A stretch of DNA of 64,000 bases from Mycobacterium sp. Z3061 (GCF_031583025.1 NZ_CP134062.1:2108001-2172000), one strand, 5' to 3'; shown: positions 44,901 through 55,983, counted from the stretch's first letter. Made by a program: numbers and translations. Notes: a model not told the origin generated them from the letters alone.

Positions 44901-47900
44901 CAGTGGCGGCAATGGGTCCACCCCGGGCGATGGTGGGGCCGGGGCGGCCGGGGATGCGGCGCATCCTGGCGGCGGGGCCGGCGGGGCCGGCGGCAACACC
45001 GGTCTGGGTGGCGCAGCGGGTATCGGAGGCAGCGGGCTGACCCGCGGTAACGACGGTGTCGCGGGCACCACCCCCACGGGTGTGATGGGCAACGGCGGCA
45101 ACGGCGGGGCCGGTTTCAACGCCATGACGGCCGGCGCTGCCGGCGGCGCGGGGGGCGACGGTGGCGCGGGCGGCAACTTCGGCAATGGTGGGTCCGGCGG
45201 GGCCGGTGGCAACGGCGCTGCTGGTGCTGCCGGGGTCAACCCGACACCGGTGGCCCCGGCGGCCAAGGGCGACAACGGCACCGGCTATCCGCAGTCCTTT
45301 GACAAGGCGACACCGGGCACCGACGGCGGAGAGGGCGTCGTGGGTGGGCAGGCCGGCGGCAACGGCGGCAACGGCGGCACCTTCATCAGCACCACCGGCG
45401 CTCCAGGTGTCGGCGCGGCCGCCGGTAACGGCGGCGACGGCGGGCTGGGAGCCCCCGGCGGCAAAGGCGGCGCCGGCGGCGTCGGCGGTTCGTTCGCGCT
45501 GGGTCAGGCCACCGGGGCCACCGGCGGCGCCGGTGGGCGCGGCGGCGACGGGGTAGCCGGCCAGGTTGGCGGGGCCGGTGGGGCCGGGGGCGCCGGCGGC
45601 GTCGGCGGATCGATCCGCGGCAATGGCGGCGTCGGAGGCGCCGGAGGTGAGGGCGGTGCCGGCGGTGCCGGCGCTTCGGGGGCTGACGGTGGCGCCGGCG
45701 GAGCCGGCGGGCTGGGCAATTCCTCGAATTTCCCGGGCTTCGACCAGAACGGTCCCTCGACCGGAGGCGTGGGCGGGGTGGGCGGCGCCGGAGGCACGGG
45801 CGGGGCCGGGGGCAATGGCGGTGCCGGCGGTGCCGGCGGTGCCGGCGGTCAGCATCAGGGCGCCGGTTACAACGACGGTGCCCACGGTGTCGGCGGCGAC
45901 GGCGGGGCCGGCGGCAATGCCGGTACGGGGGGTAACGGCGGGGTCGGCGGGGCCGGCGGAGACGCGTTAAACGCAGGAAACGGCGGAGTCGGCGGGGCCG
46001 GAGGTGACGCTGGTGCGGTCGGTCAAGGTGGCGCCGGCGGCGATAGTGGCGGTGGAGCGACCGGTGCCCACGGTGCGTCAGGGCAGCTCCCCGACGGGGT
46101 TTCGGGCAACGGCGGGGCGGGTGGAGCCGGCGGTGACGCCACCGCCGGGCCGGCCGGCCAACCCGCCGGCCACGCGGGGGCCGGTGGCGCCGGCGGCAAC
46201 GGCGGCAACCTGGGCAACGGCGGCCACGGTGGCACCGGCGGCAGCGGCACCAGCGGTGTCAACGGCACCGACGGCGTCGCCGCTGGAGACTCGGGCACGG
46301 CCGGTGGGTCCGGAGAGGCCGGTGGCGCTGGCGGGGCCGGCGGACTCGGGGGTCCCTGCGCGGGGACGGCGGTGCCGGCGGGACCGGTGGGTACGGCGGC
46401 GCCGGTGGGGCCGGAGGCGAGGGCCACGACGGCGCCGCGGCGACAATCGCGGGCGGACGGGGACAGGACGGCGGTCACGGCGGCGCCGGCGGTACTGGCG
46501 GGGCCGGCGGCAACGGCGGTGTCGGTGGTGGGCACCAGGCCGCCGGGTACAGCGACGGTGCCCACGGCGTCGGCGGCGCCGGCGGGGCTGGCGGAAACAG
46601 CGGCGCCGGCGGCGACGGCGGAGCGGGCGGCGCCGCCGTCGTGGCTTCGGGCAGCGGCGGCGCCGGAGGAAACGGCGGCAACGCTGGTGCAGTCGGAGCC
46701 GGTGGCGCCGGCGGTGACAGTGGCGGCGGGCATGCCGGCGCCACCGGCGCTTCTGGTCAACTGCCACTTGGCACTTCGGGTAACGGCGGGACCGGCGGGG
46801 CTGGTGCGGACGCTGCAGCCGGATCCGGTGGGGCCGGTGGCGCCGGCGGGAACGGCGGCAACCTGGGCAACGGCGGCACGGGCGGCAGCGGCGGCAGTGG
46901 TGCGGCCGGCAAGGCGGGGGTCAACGGCGCCAACCCGGGCGACTCCGGCACGTCGGGCACAGCCGGCGGGTCCGGCGGCGCGGGTGGCGCCGGTGGTTTG
47001 GGCGGTTCCGTACGCGGCAACGGCGGCACGGGCGGAGTCGGCGGCGCCGGCGGAGCCGGTGGAGCCGGCGGTGACGGTGTTAACGGAGCGAACGCGACCG
47101 CCATCGGCGGACGAGGTCAGGATGGCGGCTTCGGCGGGGACGGCGGCACCGGTGGGAGCGGCGGCGCCGGTGGCAACGCCGGTGGTGTCGCCGCGGGTGG
47201 TTCGGGCATGGTGGGTGTCAACGGCCGGGGCGGCGCCGGTGGTGGGGGCGGAAACGCGGGCAAACCCGGCGACGGCGGCATGGGCGGCTACGGCGGCATC
47301 GGCATTCCCAACAACGGCGGCAACGGCGGTAACGGCGGCAACCCCGGCCAGTTCGGCACCGGCGGTAGCGGTGGTGCGTCCGGTTCCGGAGGAACGGGCG
47401 GCGGTCGTGGCGCCGACGGACTCGACGGCGACCCCGTCACCAGCGGCGGCAACGGCGGTCGCGGCGGCGAAGGCGGCACCGGCGCCTTCGACGCCGTGGG
47501 CGTGGAAGGTGGCAGAGGCGGCGACGGCGGCAACGGCGGATCGGTCGGCAACGGCGGCCAGGGCGGCAACGGCGGTAGAGGCGTGGACGGCACGTTCGGC
47601 GCCTCCGGGTCCGGTACCAGCGGCGCGCGCGGCGGGATGGGGGCGCCGGCGGCGCCGGCGGATCGATATCGGGTGACGGCGGGGCCGGCGGCGCCGGCGG
47701 CAAGGGTGGCGCCGGCGCGTACGGCTCCAATGGACAGACCTCCGGTGGCGCCGGTAGCTCCGGCGGCAGCGGTGGCGACGGTGGAGCCGGCGGCGCGGGT
47801 GGCACCACCACTACGGGAACCGCCGGAGCCGGTGGTGCCGGCGGTGCCGGCGGTGATGGCGGGTTCGGCGGCAGTGGCAACGACGGCGCGGCAGCTGGTG

Positions 47901-50900
47901 ACTTCAGTTCCGGTAACCCCGGCGGCGCCGGCGGCGCCGGGGGCAGCGCCGGCAGAGGTGGCGCCGGTGGCGACGGCGGCCAGGCCGTCGGCTCGGGCAA
48001 CGGCGGCGCCGGTGGTGCCGGCGGCGCCGGCGGTCGAGGCGGCGACGGCAACTATGGCGGCGCGGGCAGCGCGGCCGGACAGTTCGCCCGCGGGGGCGTC
48101 CGGCGGCAACGGTGCTCACGGCGGCAACTCCGGCAACGGCGGTGCCGGTGGCCTCGGCGGCGACGGCGGCGCGGCCAACGGGTCGGGCGCCGGCGGCAAC
48201 GGCGGCCTTGGCGGCGTCGGCGGCGCCGCCGGCTGGGCCGGTGTGGGCGGTAACGGTGGACCCGACGGCGGCGGCAGCGTCGGCGGCGCCGGGGGCAACG
48301 GCGGCATCGCCGGCGACGGCGGCTCCGGTGGCGGCGGCGGCAGCGGCGGTGACTCCGTCTACGGCCCCGCCGGCAACGGCGGTAATGGCGCGAACGCCGG
48401 TCCTGGCGGCGTCGGTGGCGCCGCCGGAACTGGCGGAAGTGGCGGCGGGCCGGACGGCCAGGCGGGCGCCTACGGTGCCGGCGGCAATGGCGGCACCGGC
48501 GGCACGGGTGGCCTCGGCGGCCCGGCGACGATTCCCGGTCAGCGGGCCGGCGACGGCGGTGACGGCGGCTACGGCGGTTACGGCGGTAACGGCGGCGGTA
48601 ACGGCGGGGCCGGCGGCAACGCGGGCTTGAACGGCAACGGCGGTGCCGGCGGGACGGGCGGAGCGGGCATCCTCGGTGCCGGCGGCGGAAACGGCGGGGC
48701 AGGCGGCAACGGCGGTTCGCAAACGGGCGATGGCGGCGACGGCGGGGCCGGCGGCAGCGGCGGCAACGGCGTTGACGGCGGTGGGGGCACGGGTTACGGC
48801 AACCCCGGCGGCGCCGGTACCGCCGGCGGCAACGGCGGCTCTGGCGGGGCCGGTGGCTCGGCTGGCGGCAATGGCAGCGGCGGCGCGGGCGGGGCCGGTG
48901 GAAACGGCGGCAGCGGCGGCAACGGCGGAGTTGGCGCCGCCGGGCGGCCGGGTGTCTTCTTCACCTCTGGCACCGACGGCGGTGACGGCGGCGCCGGCGC
49001 CGACGGCGGTGACGGCGGAGCCGGCGGCGCAGGCGGGCGGGCAAGGACACGGCTCAGGCAACGGCGGTGCCGGCGGTGCCGGCGGACTCGCCGGTCGCGG
49101 TGGCGACGGCGGTGCCGGCGGGGTCGGTGGTGACGCCGTTGTCACCGGCGCCAAGAATTACGGCAATGGCGGTGACGGGGCGTACGGCGGCTCCGGTGGC
49201 GAGGGCGGGGCCGGTGGTGCGGGCGGCGCGGCCGACGGAACAGGCGACGGCGGTGCCGGCGGTGCGGCCGGAGCTGCCGCGGCCGGCGGCAACGGTGGTG
49301 CCGGCGGCGACGCCGGACAGGGCACTTCGGTCGTCAGGACGGAACCAAGCGGTGGCAGCGGTGGGGATGCCGGCAGCGCTGGTCACAGCGGCGACGGCGG
49401 CGCGGGTGGCAGCGCCGTCTCGGGCGACGGCGGCAACGGAGGTGCCGGCGGTGCCGGCGCCGCGGGCGGTGCCGGCGGCCGTGGCGGGACCAGTGGCGCC
49501 AGCAATGCTCCCGGTCTCGGCGGAGTCGGTGGCGTCGGCAGCTCCGGCAGCAACGGCGGTATCGGTGGCAGTTCGGTATCCGGCGTCGGCGGACACGGTG
49601 GCAACGGCGCCGACGGTGGCGTCGGTGGTGGTGGCGGCGGCGGCGGCACCGCCAGCCCTTCCAGTGTGACGGTCAACGGCGCCCGGGGTGGCGACGGTGC
49701 AACCGGCGGTGACGGCGGCTCGGGCGGCGCCGGCGGTAGCGGGGCCATCGGTGGTGCCGGCGGCACTGGCGGCGTGGGTGCGGCCGGCGGTGACGGCGGC
49801 GTCGGCGGCGGCAATGACAACGCCAAGAACGAAACGGGAGTCGGCGGAACCGGTGGAACCGGTGGAACCGGCGGCGATGGCGGCTCTGGCGGTTCGGGCG
49901 GTGCCGGCGGCAGCGGCATCACCGGCGGCGGTGCAGGTGGCGCCGGTGGATCGGGTGCCGGCGCCGGCGCCGGAGGCAACGGCGGCGTCGGCGGTCGAGA
50001 GGGAACCGGCACCACCGGCGCTCGCGGCGGTGACGGCGGACTCGGCGGCAGTGCGGGCGAATCCGGCAACGGCGGTATGGGAGGTCGCGGCGGCGACGCC
50101 ACCAACGGCCCCGCCGGCAACGGCGGAAACGGCGGTGCCGGCGCCACGGGCGGTGCGCGCGGCGTGGGGGTGCCCCGAACGACGGCGGAAACACCGGCGC
50201 CGCAGGCAGCGCCAGCGCTGGTGGATATGGCGGGGCCGGCGGCGCCGGCGGCAACGGCGCGGCTGCGGCCGGCCCATCCGGCAACGGTGGTGAGGGCGGT
50301 GCTGGTGGCACCGGCGGTGCCGGCGGCGCCAACGGCGGCAGTGGCGGTAACGGCGGTGCCGGCGGTTCGTACGGCAACGGCGGTGACGGCGGAGAGGGTG
50401 GGATCGGCTCGGCCGGCGGCGGCGGACCCCACGGCGTCGACGGATTCGGCTATGCCGGCCTCGCCGGAGCGAACGGCGGCACCGGCGGTGCCGGCGGCGC
50501 AGGTGGCAATGGCGGGTCGATCTCCGGCAACGGCGGCGTCGGTGGGGCCGGCGGTGACGGCGGCAACGGTGGCAATGGCGGCGGCGGCGGCAACGGCGCC
50601 AGCAACTTCGACGGCGGCATCATCCGGTCGGGCGGCGCTGGGGGTAGCGGCGGCAACGCAGGCAACGGCGGTGCTGGCGGGTCCGGTGGAACGGCCCTCG
50701 GCTCCGGTGTCGGCGGAGCCGGTGGCATCGGGGGCGATGCGGGCAATGGCGGCTCCGGTGGCGCCGGCGGGGCCGGCGGTTCGATCCCGGACAGCAAGAA
50801 CGCCGGCAACGGCGGCAACGCCGGTACCGGCGGGGTAGGCGGCAGCGGCGGCCGTGGCGGCGACTCCGCCACGGGACACGCCGGTGACGGTGGCAACGCC

Positions 50901-52166
50901 GGCGACGGAGGCAACGGCGGCTCCGCGGGCATTGGCGGCGTCGGCAGTCCGCAGTACCAGGGTGCCGACGGCACAACGGGCACCTCGGGCGCCGGCGGCA
51001 AAGGCGGCGCTGGTGGGGCCGGCGGCAGCGGCGCCGCGGCGACCGGCCCGTCCGGCAACGGCGGCAATGGGGGTGACGGCGGCAACGGCGGCTCGGGCGC
51101 CACGGCGTCCAGCAACGGCGCCGACGGAGGGGAAGGCGGTGCCGGGGGGAGCGTCGGCAACGGTGGCAACGGTGGGGCCGGCGGCAATGGCGGAGCCGGG
51201 ATCGGCGGTGTACCGGGCCGCGACGGAACGGGTTCCATTGGCCTGGCCGGCTCGGTCGGCGGCAACGGTGGCGCCGGCGGGGCCGGCGGCAACGGCGGCT
51301 CGATCTCCGGCGACGGCGGAGCTGGTGGGGCCGGCGGCGACGGCGGCAACGGCGCGACCGGCGGCCGCGGCGGCAACGGCGCAGGCGGATCGTTCCTGCT
51401 ACCAGGCGGCAACGCCGGCGCCGGCGGCGCCGGGTCTGATGGCGGCAACGGCGGCATCGGCGGCGCCGGCGGAACGGCCCTGGGCTCGGGCAACGGCGGT
51501 TGGGGCGGGTTTGGCGGCGCCGCAGGCCGCGGCGGCAATGGCGGTGAGGGCGGGATCGGCGGCAGCGGCGATCCGTTCGGAGCCATCGGCGCCGGTGCCG
51601 GCGGTGCCGGCGGTGCCGGCGGCAAGGGCGGCGTCAGCGGCGGTGGCGGCGCCGGCGGTGCGGCCGACGGTTCGGGCATCGGCGGCGATGGTGGCTTCGC
51701 CGGCTACAGCGGTGCCGGCGGCACCGGAGGCAATGCCGGGCCCGGCGGTAGCGGGATCGGTGGCAACGGATATCCCGGCGGGACCGGCGGCACGGGCGGC
51801 AAGGGCGGCGCCGGCGGCGCCGGGGCCACCGGAGGCGCCGGTGGCAGCTCCGCCTCCGGACCTGGCGGTAACGGCGGTGGCGGCGGCGTGGCCGGGGCTG
51901 GCGGTGCCGGCGGCACGGGCGGCAACGGCGGAGACAGCAATCCGGGCTTCAGTGACGGTGGTGCCGGCGGCAACGGAGGCAACGGTGGTGCCGGCGGAAC
52001 GCCGGGCGTCGGCGGGGCACGCGGAAGTGGGGACCCCGTCGGCGTTCCCGGGAACCCGGGCGTACTCGGCTTCGGTGGCTTGGGCGGCGATGGCGGCACC
52101 GGGGGCAGCGGCAACCACCAGGGAACCGGCGGCAGCGACGGCACTCGCGGCCCTGACGGCGTGTGA
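41919..52166 (+). pseudogene. Giant PE_PGRS gene, 10.2 kb, with seven apparent frame breaks
   Basis: A PE domain (residues 1 to about 95: [20 protein letters not shown], then [20 protein letters not shown]) is followed by a GRPLIGPG linker and a Gly/Ala/Asn-rich PGRS region. As written, translation stops at 43016 in a non-Gly frame. The Gly-rich reading moves between frames near 42634, 44029, 46353, 47640, 48093, 49038 and 50167, then ends at TGA 52164-52166. Five breaks fit one missing base and two fit one extra base, often in runs of C or G. Repaired, it would encode about 3,400 residues. There is no second PE domain and no C-terminal domain. It is either decayed or affected by sequencing errors. 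Confidence 0.8.
43172..45114 (+). repeat. Three 648-bp (216-codon) tandem units inside the PE_PGRS gene
   Basis: The landmark encoding GGAGFNA falls at 43172, 43820, 44467 and 45115. Spacings are 648, 647 and 648 bp. The single short unit contains the frame break at about 44029, where a TCCCT run reads TCCT. A second, less exact repeat of about 654 bp is visible between 46207 and 46860 (NLGNGG landmark). Confidence 0.8.
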
Positions 52167-52276
52167 TTCACCTAAGTAGCGGGTGATTTGCGTGTACCTG
52201 GGCCGTCAACCCGGCGAACTGCGGATTTAACAGTCCGAAGCGCCGCTCAAATCCCAGCTTCCAGCAAAAAACCCCT

Positions 52277-52282
52277 TACCCT
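52277..52282 (+). promoter_or_regulatory. -10 element for a leaderless DoxX-gene transcript
   Basis: TACCCT ends 7 bp before GTG 52290, the spacing expected if transcription starts at or next to the start codon. Leaderless starts are common in mycobacteria. Inference only. Confidence 0.45.
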
Positions 52283-52289
52283 GACACGA

Positions 52290-53144
52290 GTGACCAGTTC
52301 GAATGATTCGCATTGGCAGCGGCCGGACCTCGCCCCAGGTGCGACGGCGGTGCCAACCTCCAGCCGTCCCGCCTCGGCAAGCCTGGTCGACCCCGAAGAC
52401 GACCTGACACCCGCCGGCTATTCGGGCAACTTCGCCAACACCGGCACCACGACGATCATCCCGCCGTACGAACCTCAGACCGGCGGCTCGTCTTACAACC
52501 TGTTGGACGCGCAGGAGCCGTTGCCGTACGTGCAGCCGCAACCGGCCAGCCGGCACATCCCGGCCGCTCCGGCCGCCATCGACATCGACGAGGAAGAGGA
52601 GCGCCAGCGCGCCGCCGGCCGGCGCGGCACCCAGAATTTCGGCCTGCTGGTGCTGCGCGTCGGACTGGGCGCGGTGCTGATCGCGCACGGGCTGCAGAAG
52701 CTGTTCGGCTGGTGGGGCGGATCCGGCCTGCACGGATTCCGGAACTCGCTGCACGACATCGGGTTCCAGCACGCCGACGTCCTGGCCTACGTCAGCGCGG
52801 GCGGCGAGATCGTCGCTGGGGTGCTGCTGGTGCTGGGACTGTTCACCCCGATCGCAGCCGCGGGTGCGCTGGCGTTCCTGCTCAACGGTCTGCTCGCATC
52901 CGCCTCGGCGCGACCGCGCACCAACACCTTCACCTACTTCCTGCCGGACGGGCACGAATACCAGATCAGCCTGATCGTCATGGCCGTTGCGGTGATCTTG
53001 TCCGGTCCGGGGCGTTACGGCCTCGACGCGGGCCGCGGCTGGGCCCACCGGCCTTTCATCGGGTCGTTCGTGGCGCTGCTGGCCGGCATCGCCGCCGGGA
53101 TCGCCGTGTGGGTGCTGCTGAACGGTGTGAATCCGCTGGCCTGA
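52290..53144 (+). CDS. DoxX-family membrane protein (Rv3005c-like)
   Basis: A 284-residue protein. A hydrophilic N-terminus of about 120 residues (Pro/Thr/Gln-rich, with the acidic DIDEEEERQRA run) precedes a four-helix DoxX domain: VLRVGLGAVLIAHGLQKLFG, HADVLAYVSAGGEIVAGVLL, GALAFLLNGLLASA and a last hydrophobic helix. In M. tuberculosis the DoxX protein of this locus joins SodA and SseA in a membrane oxidoreductase complex against oxidative stress; I apply that by orthology and position. GTG 52290 gives a length close to Rv3005c. Confidence 0.88.
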   Translation: MTSSNDSHWQRPDLAPGATAVPTSSRPASASLVDPEDDLTPAGYSGNFANTGTTTIIPPYEPQTGGSSYNLLDAQEPLPYVQPQPASRHIPAAPAAIDIDEEEERQRAAGRRGTQNFGLLVLRVGLGAVLIAHGLQKLFGWWGGSGLHGFRNSLHDIGFQHADVLAYVSAGGEIVAGVLLVLGLFTPIAAAGALAFLLNGLLASASARPRTNTFTYFLPDGHEYQISLIVMAVAVILSGPGRYGLDAGRGWAHRPFIGSFVALLAGIAAGIAVWVLLNGVNPLA

Positions 53145-53253
53145 CGCCCGCGCTTTTCCCACCTGTGCAGCGCGGATGAATTAGCGTGGAGGCGGCCCGT
53201 TCACGTGCTGCGCAGATCGGCGCGGTGTTGCATGACCCGATGGGGGGACACCG

Positions 53254-53889
53254 GTGAGCACACCTCGTGATTACAACCAGCCTTCCTGGCCGCAGCAGCC
53301 GCAGCGAGGGCCCGCTCCGGGGCCGTCGGCCGGAACCCCCTGGTACCAGCAGCCGGTGGCTCGTCCGCCGTATCCACCGGCCGGCCAGCACGGTCGACCC
53401 GGCCAGTACGGCCCGCCCGGCCAGTACGGTCCGCCCGGTCAGTACGGTCCGCCCGGTCAGTACGGACAGCCGCCACACTGGGGCCAGCCCGGTCCCGCAC
53501 CCTCGGCTGACACGCCAAACGCCAAGAGCTCCAAGGGCTCCAAGAGCAAACCCTTTCTCATCGCCGGTGCAGTCGCTGCGGTGCTGATCGTCGGGGTGGT
53601 TGTGGCGCTGTTGGTGTCATCGGGCCTGAACCGGGACAGCAAGAAGGTCGCCGTGGCCGGAGTCCAGACCCAGGTCGAGCAGACCCTGGTGGACCGGATC
53701 ACCGGCTACAGCTCCGGTGACATCTCCGACGTCAGGTGCAACGACGGTCGAGACCCGACGGTGAAGAAGGGCGGGAGTTTCACCTGTGACGTCACCGTGC
53801 GAGGTCAACGACGTCAGCTGAAGGTGACTTTTCAGGACGACAGCGGGACCTACTGGGTGGGCCTGCCCCAGCTCGAGGGTGGCAAATGA
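53254..53889 (+). CDS. DUF4333 membrane protein with a Pro/Gln/Gly repeat tail
   Basis: A 211-residue protein. The cytosolic N-terminus of about 100 residues is Pro/Gly/Gln/Tyr-rich with four exact GQYGPP-type repeats (PPGQYG at about residues 48-68). One membrane helix follows (PFLIAGAVAAVLIVGVVVAL), then an extracytoplasmic DUF4333-like domain (QVEQTLVDRI; VRCNDGRDPTVKKGGSFTC; GTYWVGLP) with two cysteines that could form a disulfide. The GTG at 53254 follows GGGGGGA. The stop overlaps the next gene (ATGA). Function unknown. Confidence 0.85.
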   Translation: MSTPRDYNQPSWPQQPQRGPAPGPSAGTPWYQQPVARPPYPPAGQHGRPGQYGPPGQYGPPGQYGPPGQYGQPPHWGQPGPAPSADTPNAKSSKGSKSKPFLIAGAVAAVLIVGVVVALLVSSGLNRDSKKVAVAGVQTQVEQTLVDRITGYSSGDISDVRCNDGRDPTVKKGGSFTCDVTVRGQRRQLKVTFQDDSGTYWVGLPQLEGGK

Positions 53890-55358
53890 GGGCCTTCGTC
53901 CGGACCGTCGTCATATCGTGCGGCGCCATGCTGGTGCTGGCCGGCTGCGGCGGCGGAACAACGAGCATGGTGAGCGGGCGGGCGGTGTCCGGTCTCTACG
54001 ACCCTGCCGCTGCCGGCGGCCTGCCGGTCAGCGAGGGCCCGAGTGGGCCGCGCAGCGATGCGCCGAAGCCGACCGGCACGGTGAAGAACACCGACAACGG
54101 CGAAATCGACCACCTGGCGATGCTCGCGCTCAATGACATCGAAGAATTCTGGCAGAACAACTGGCCGGTTGCGGCCAAGAAGCCGTTCAAGGCCGTCGGC
54201 ACGGTGGTGTCCTACGATTCCACCGACCCGTCGAGCCCGATAGTGTGCCGCTCCAAGACCTACAAGGTCATCAACGCCGCCTATGCGTTCAACTGCAATC
54301 TCGTGCTGTGGGATCGGGGGCAACTGTTTCCCGCGGCCAAGAAGTACTTCGGCGATATGGCGGTGGTGGGAATTCTTGCCCACGAATTCGGGCACGCGCT
54401 GCAATTCAACGGGGGATTGGTCAACATCAGGACCACCCCGACTCTGGTCGAGGAGCAGCAGGCGGATTGTTTCGCGGGTGTCTATATCCGGTGGGTTGCC
54501 GAGGGCCACTCGTCACGGTTCACGGTGAACACCGGCGATGCGCTGAGCCATTTGATCGCCGGAATGCTCAAGACTTCGGACCCGATCATGTCGGAGGCTG
54601 ACTTCGAGCAGAGTGAAGACGATGCGCACGGGACCGGGCTCGACCGGGTCAGCGCATTCCAGATGGGATTCGACAGCGGGTCCGCCACCTGCGCAAAAAT
54701 AGACATGAATGAGATCAAACAACGACGCGGCGACGAGCCGTTGGCGTTGCAGACCGACACCTCAGGTGAAACCGACGCCGGAGAAGTGGCCATCGACAAT
54801 GGCAGTGTGACCACGCTGATCGACATTCTGAATGCGGTCTTCACCCCGAAATCGCCGCCCACATTGTCGTTCAGCACCGCGACGTGTTCGGATGCCCAGG
54901 CGACCCAGGGCGCCTCGTACTGCCCGGCAACCAACACCATCACCGCTGATTTGCCCGCTCTGCAGCAAATCGGTAAGCCCGGCGGCCGGAAAGGGATGAC
55001 CGACCCGCAGATGTTGCAGGGCGACAACACCGCGATGTCCATCGTCACCTCCCGATATGTGCTGGCTATTCAGCACGAACGGGGGCTGCCCCTGGACACT
55101 CCCGTGAGCGCGGTGCGCACGGCGTGCCTGACCGGCGCCGCCCAGCGCAACATGGCTCAGCCGGTCAGCATCGCCTCCGGCAAGCAACTCGTGTTGACCG
55201 CCGGCGACCTGGATAAGGCGATCATCGGACTGCTGGTGAACGGCGTGGCTGCCAGTGACGTCAACGGTGCGAACATGCCGGCCGGCTTCACCCGCGTTCT
55301 CGCCTTCCGGGGCGGCGTTCTCAACAACATCGACGAGTGCTTCGACAGGATCGCCTGA
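53886..55358 (+). CDS. Neutral zinc metalloprotease lipoprotein
   Basis: A 490-residue lipoprotein. The signal peptide ends in LAGC (Cys21). The zinc-binding HEXXH is HEFGH (166-170), with the third-ligand motif EEQQADCFAGVYI further on, as in YpfJ-type neutral zinc metallopeptidases. The C-terminal half (residues about 290-490) has paired cysteines and no second catalytic motif. It is exported and membrane-anchored. It is translationally coupled to the DUF4333 gene, so the two may act together. Substrate unknown. Confidence 0.88.
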   Translation: MRAFVRTVVISCGAMLVLAGCGGGTTSMVSGRAVSGLYDPAAAGGLPVSEGPSGPRSDAPKPTGTVKNTDNGEIDHLAMLALNDIEEFWQNNWPVAAKKPFKAVGTVVSYDSTDPSSPIVCRSKTYKVINAAYAFNCNLVLWDRGQLFPAAKKYFGDMAVVGILAHEFGHALQFNGGLVNIRTTPTLVEEQQADCFAGVYIRWVAEGHSSRFTVNTGDALSHLIAGMLKTSDPIMSEADFEQSEDDAHGTGLDRVSAFQMGFDSGSATCAKIDMNEIKQRRGDEPLALQTDTSGETDAGEVAIDNGSVTTLIDILNAVFTPKSPPTLSFSTATCSDAQATQGASYCPATNTITADLPALQQIGKPGGRKGMTDPQMLQGDNTAMSIVTSRYVLAIQHERGLPLDTPVSAVRTACLTGAAQRNMAQPVSIASGKQLVLTAGDLDKAIIGLLVNGVAASDVNGANMPAGFTRVLAFRGGVLNNIDECFDRIA

Positions 55359-55368
55359 GCCGGCGGTT

Positions 55369-55746
55369 TCAGCGGTAGGGGTTGGGCACCCGGCCCGCGC
55401 TGGCCTCGGTCAGCTGCGGGAGGGTCGCGAAGGTGACGGCCGGTAAGCGCAGCTCCGAGCCGTTCTTCAGGTGCGCGCGCGCCCAGTTGCCCCGGTGGAA
55501 CCGCAATCCGTCGATGTCCTCCCAGGCCACGGACTGGCTGCCCAACAGCGTGCGCGCGGTCACGCCGCGGTCGTCGGCGACCGTGCGGAACCGGATGATC
55601 AACGCGGACAACAACACCGGAATCACCAATATCGGGGCGGTGAAGGGGAAGGCCGTCACCGGCACCAGCAGGCAGAGGGTCAAAAACCCGACGGCGATAT
55701 GCGCCATCGGTGAGAGCTTGATGACGACGGGCGACTCGGTAACCAC
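55369..55746 (-). CDS. cfp6: PH-domain membrane protein, Cfp6-like (Rv3004-like)
   Basis: A protein of about 125 residues with two adjacent hydrophobic segments (HIAVGFLTLCLLVPVTAFPF; ILVIPVLLSALII) followed by a small bacterial-PH-like domain (RTVADDRGVTARTLLGSQSVAWEDIDGLRFHRGNW over residues about 60-95). Position beside ilvB1 matches Rv3004/cfp6. GTG 55746 is the preferred start; the frame extends to 55815. It is convergent with the metalloprotease gene. Function unknown. Confidence 0.78.
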   Translation of the reverse strand: MVTESPVVIKLSPMAHIAVGFLTLCLLVPVTAFPFTAPILVIPVLLSALIIRFRTVADDRGVTARTLLGSQSVAWEDIDGLRFHRGNWARAHLKNGSELRLPAVTFATLPQLTEASAGRVPNPYR

Positions 55747-55897
55747 CCTCGCATCATTGCACCGCCTGCATCTCGGGTCGCTTTCGAGCGTGCCGACATG
55801 GCCTCGGGCGTGCAACGGTGGCGGCTATCCGGCTTGTTTCCAGCCCACGATGCACACGCGATGCCGGCATCGCACACTCGATCCCGGGTGCCCGGAT

Positions 55898-55927
55898 TTG
55901 ACGGTTGAGCAGTGCGAAGGCTACCGT
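55898..55927 (+). promoter_or_regulatory. ilvB1 promoter (SigA-type)
   Basis: TTGACG (55898-55903), 18-bp spacer, TACCGT (55922-55927). The predicted start lies at about 55934-55936, which coincides with the ATG of the leader peptide. Confidence 0.68.
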
Positions 55928-55935
55928 CGGACGCT

Positions 55936-55983
55936 ATGGAGTTCGGAATGCTCGTAGTAATTAGTCGGCGCGTTGGTGCCTGA
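55936..55983 (+). CDS. ilvB1 leader peptide (attenuation)
   Basis: ATG to TGA, 15 codons: MEFGMLVVISRRVGA. It has Leu-Val-Val-Ile as consecutive codons (55951-55962) and another Val later. The stop lies beside the left arm of a hairpin, and a T-run terminator follows before ilvB1. This is the expected layout for branched-chain amino-acid attenuation: ribosome stalling at the Leu/Val/Ile codons would change RNA folding and let transcription continue. The peptide is probably translated from a leaderless transcript. Confidence 0.72.
   Translation: MEFGMLVVISRRVGA

Noticed and set aside
42107-51679. Very long antisense and alternate-frame open frames across the PE_PGRS region (Pro-rich or Ala/Thr-rich)
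   Set aside because: They are mirror images of the Gly-Gly-Ala codon pattern in a GC-rich gene with few stops. None has a domain or a ribosome-binding site.
41919-52166. Several separate PE_PGRS genes in the 10-kb region
   Set aside because: Only one PE domain exists, at 41919. No second start region or intergenic gap is visible.
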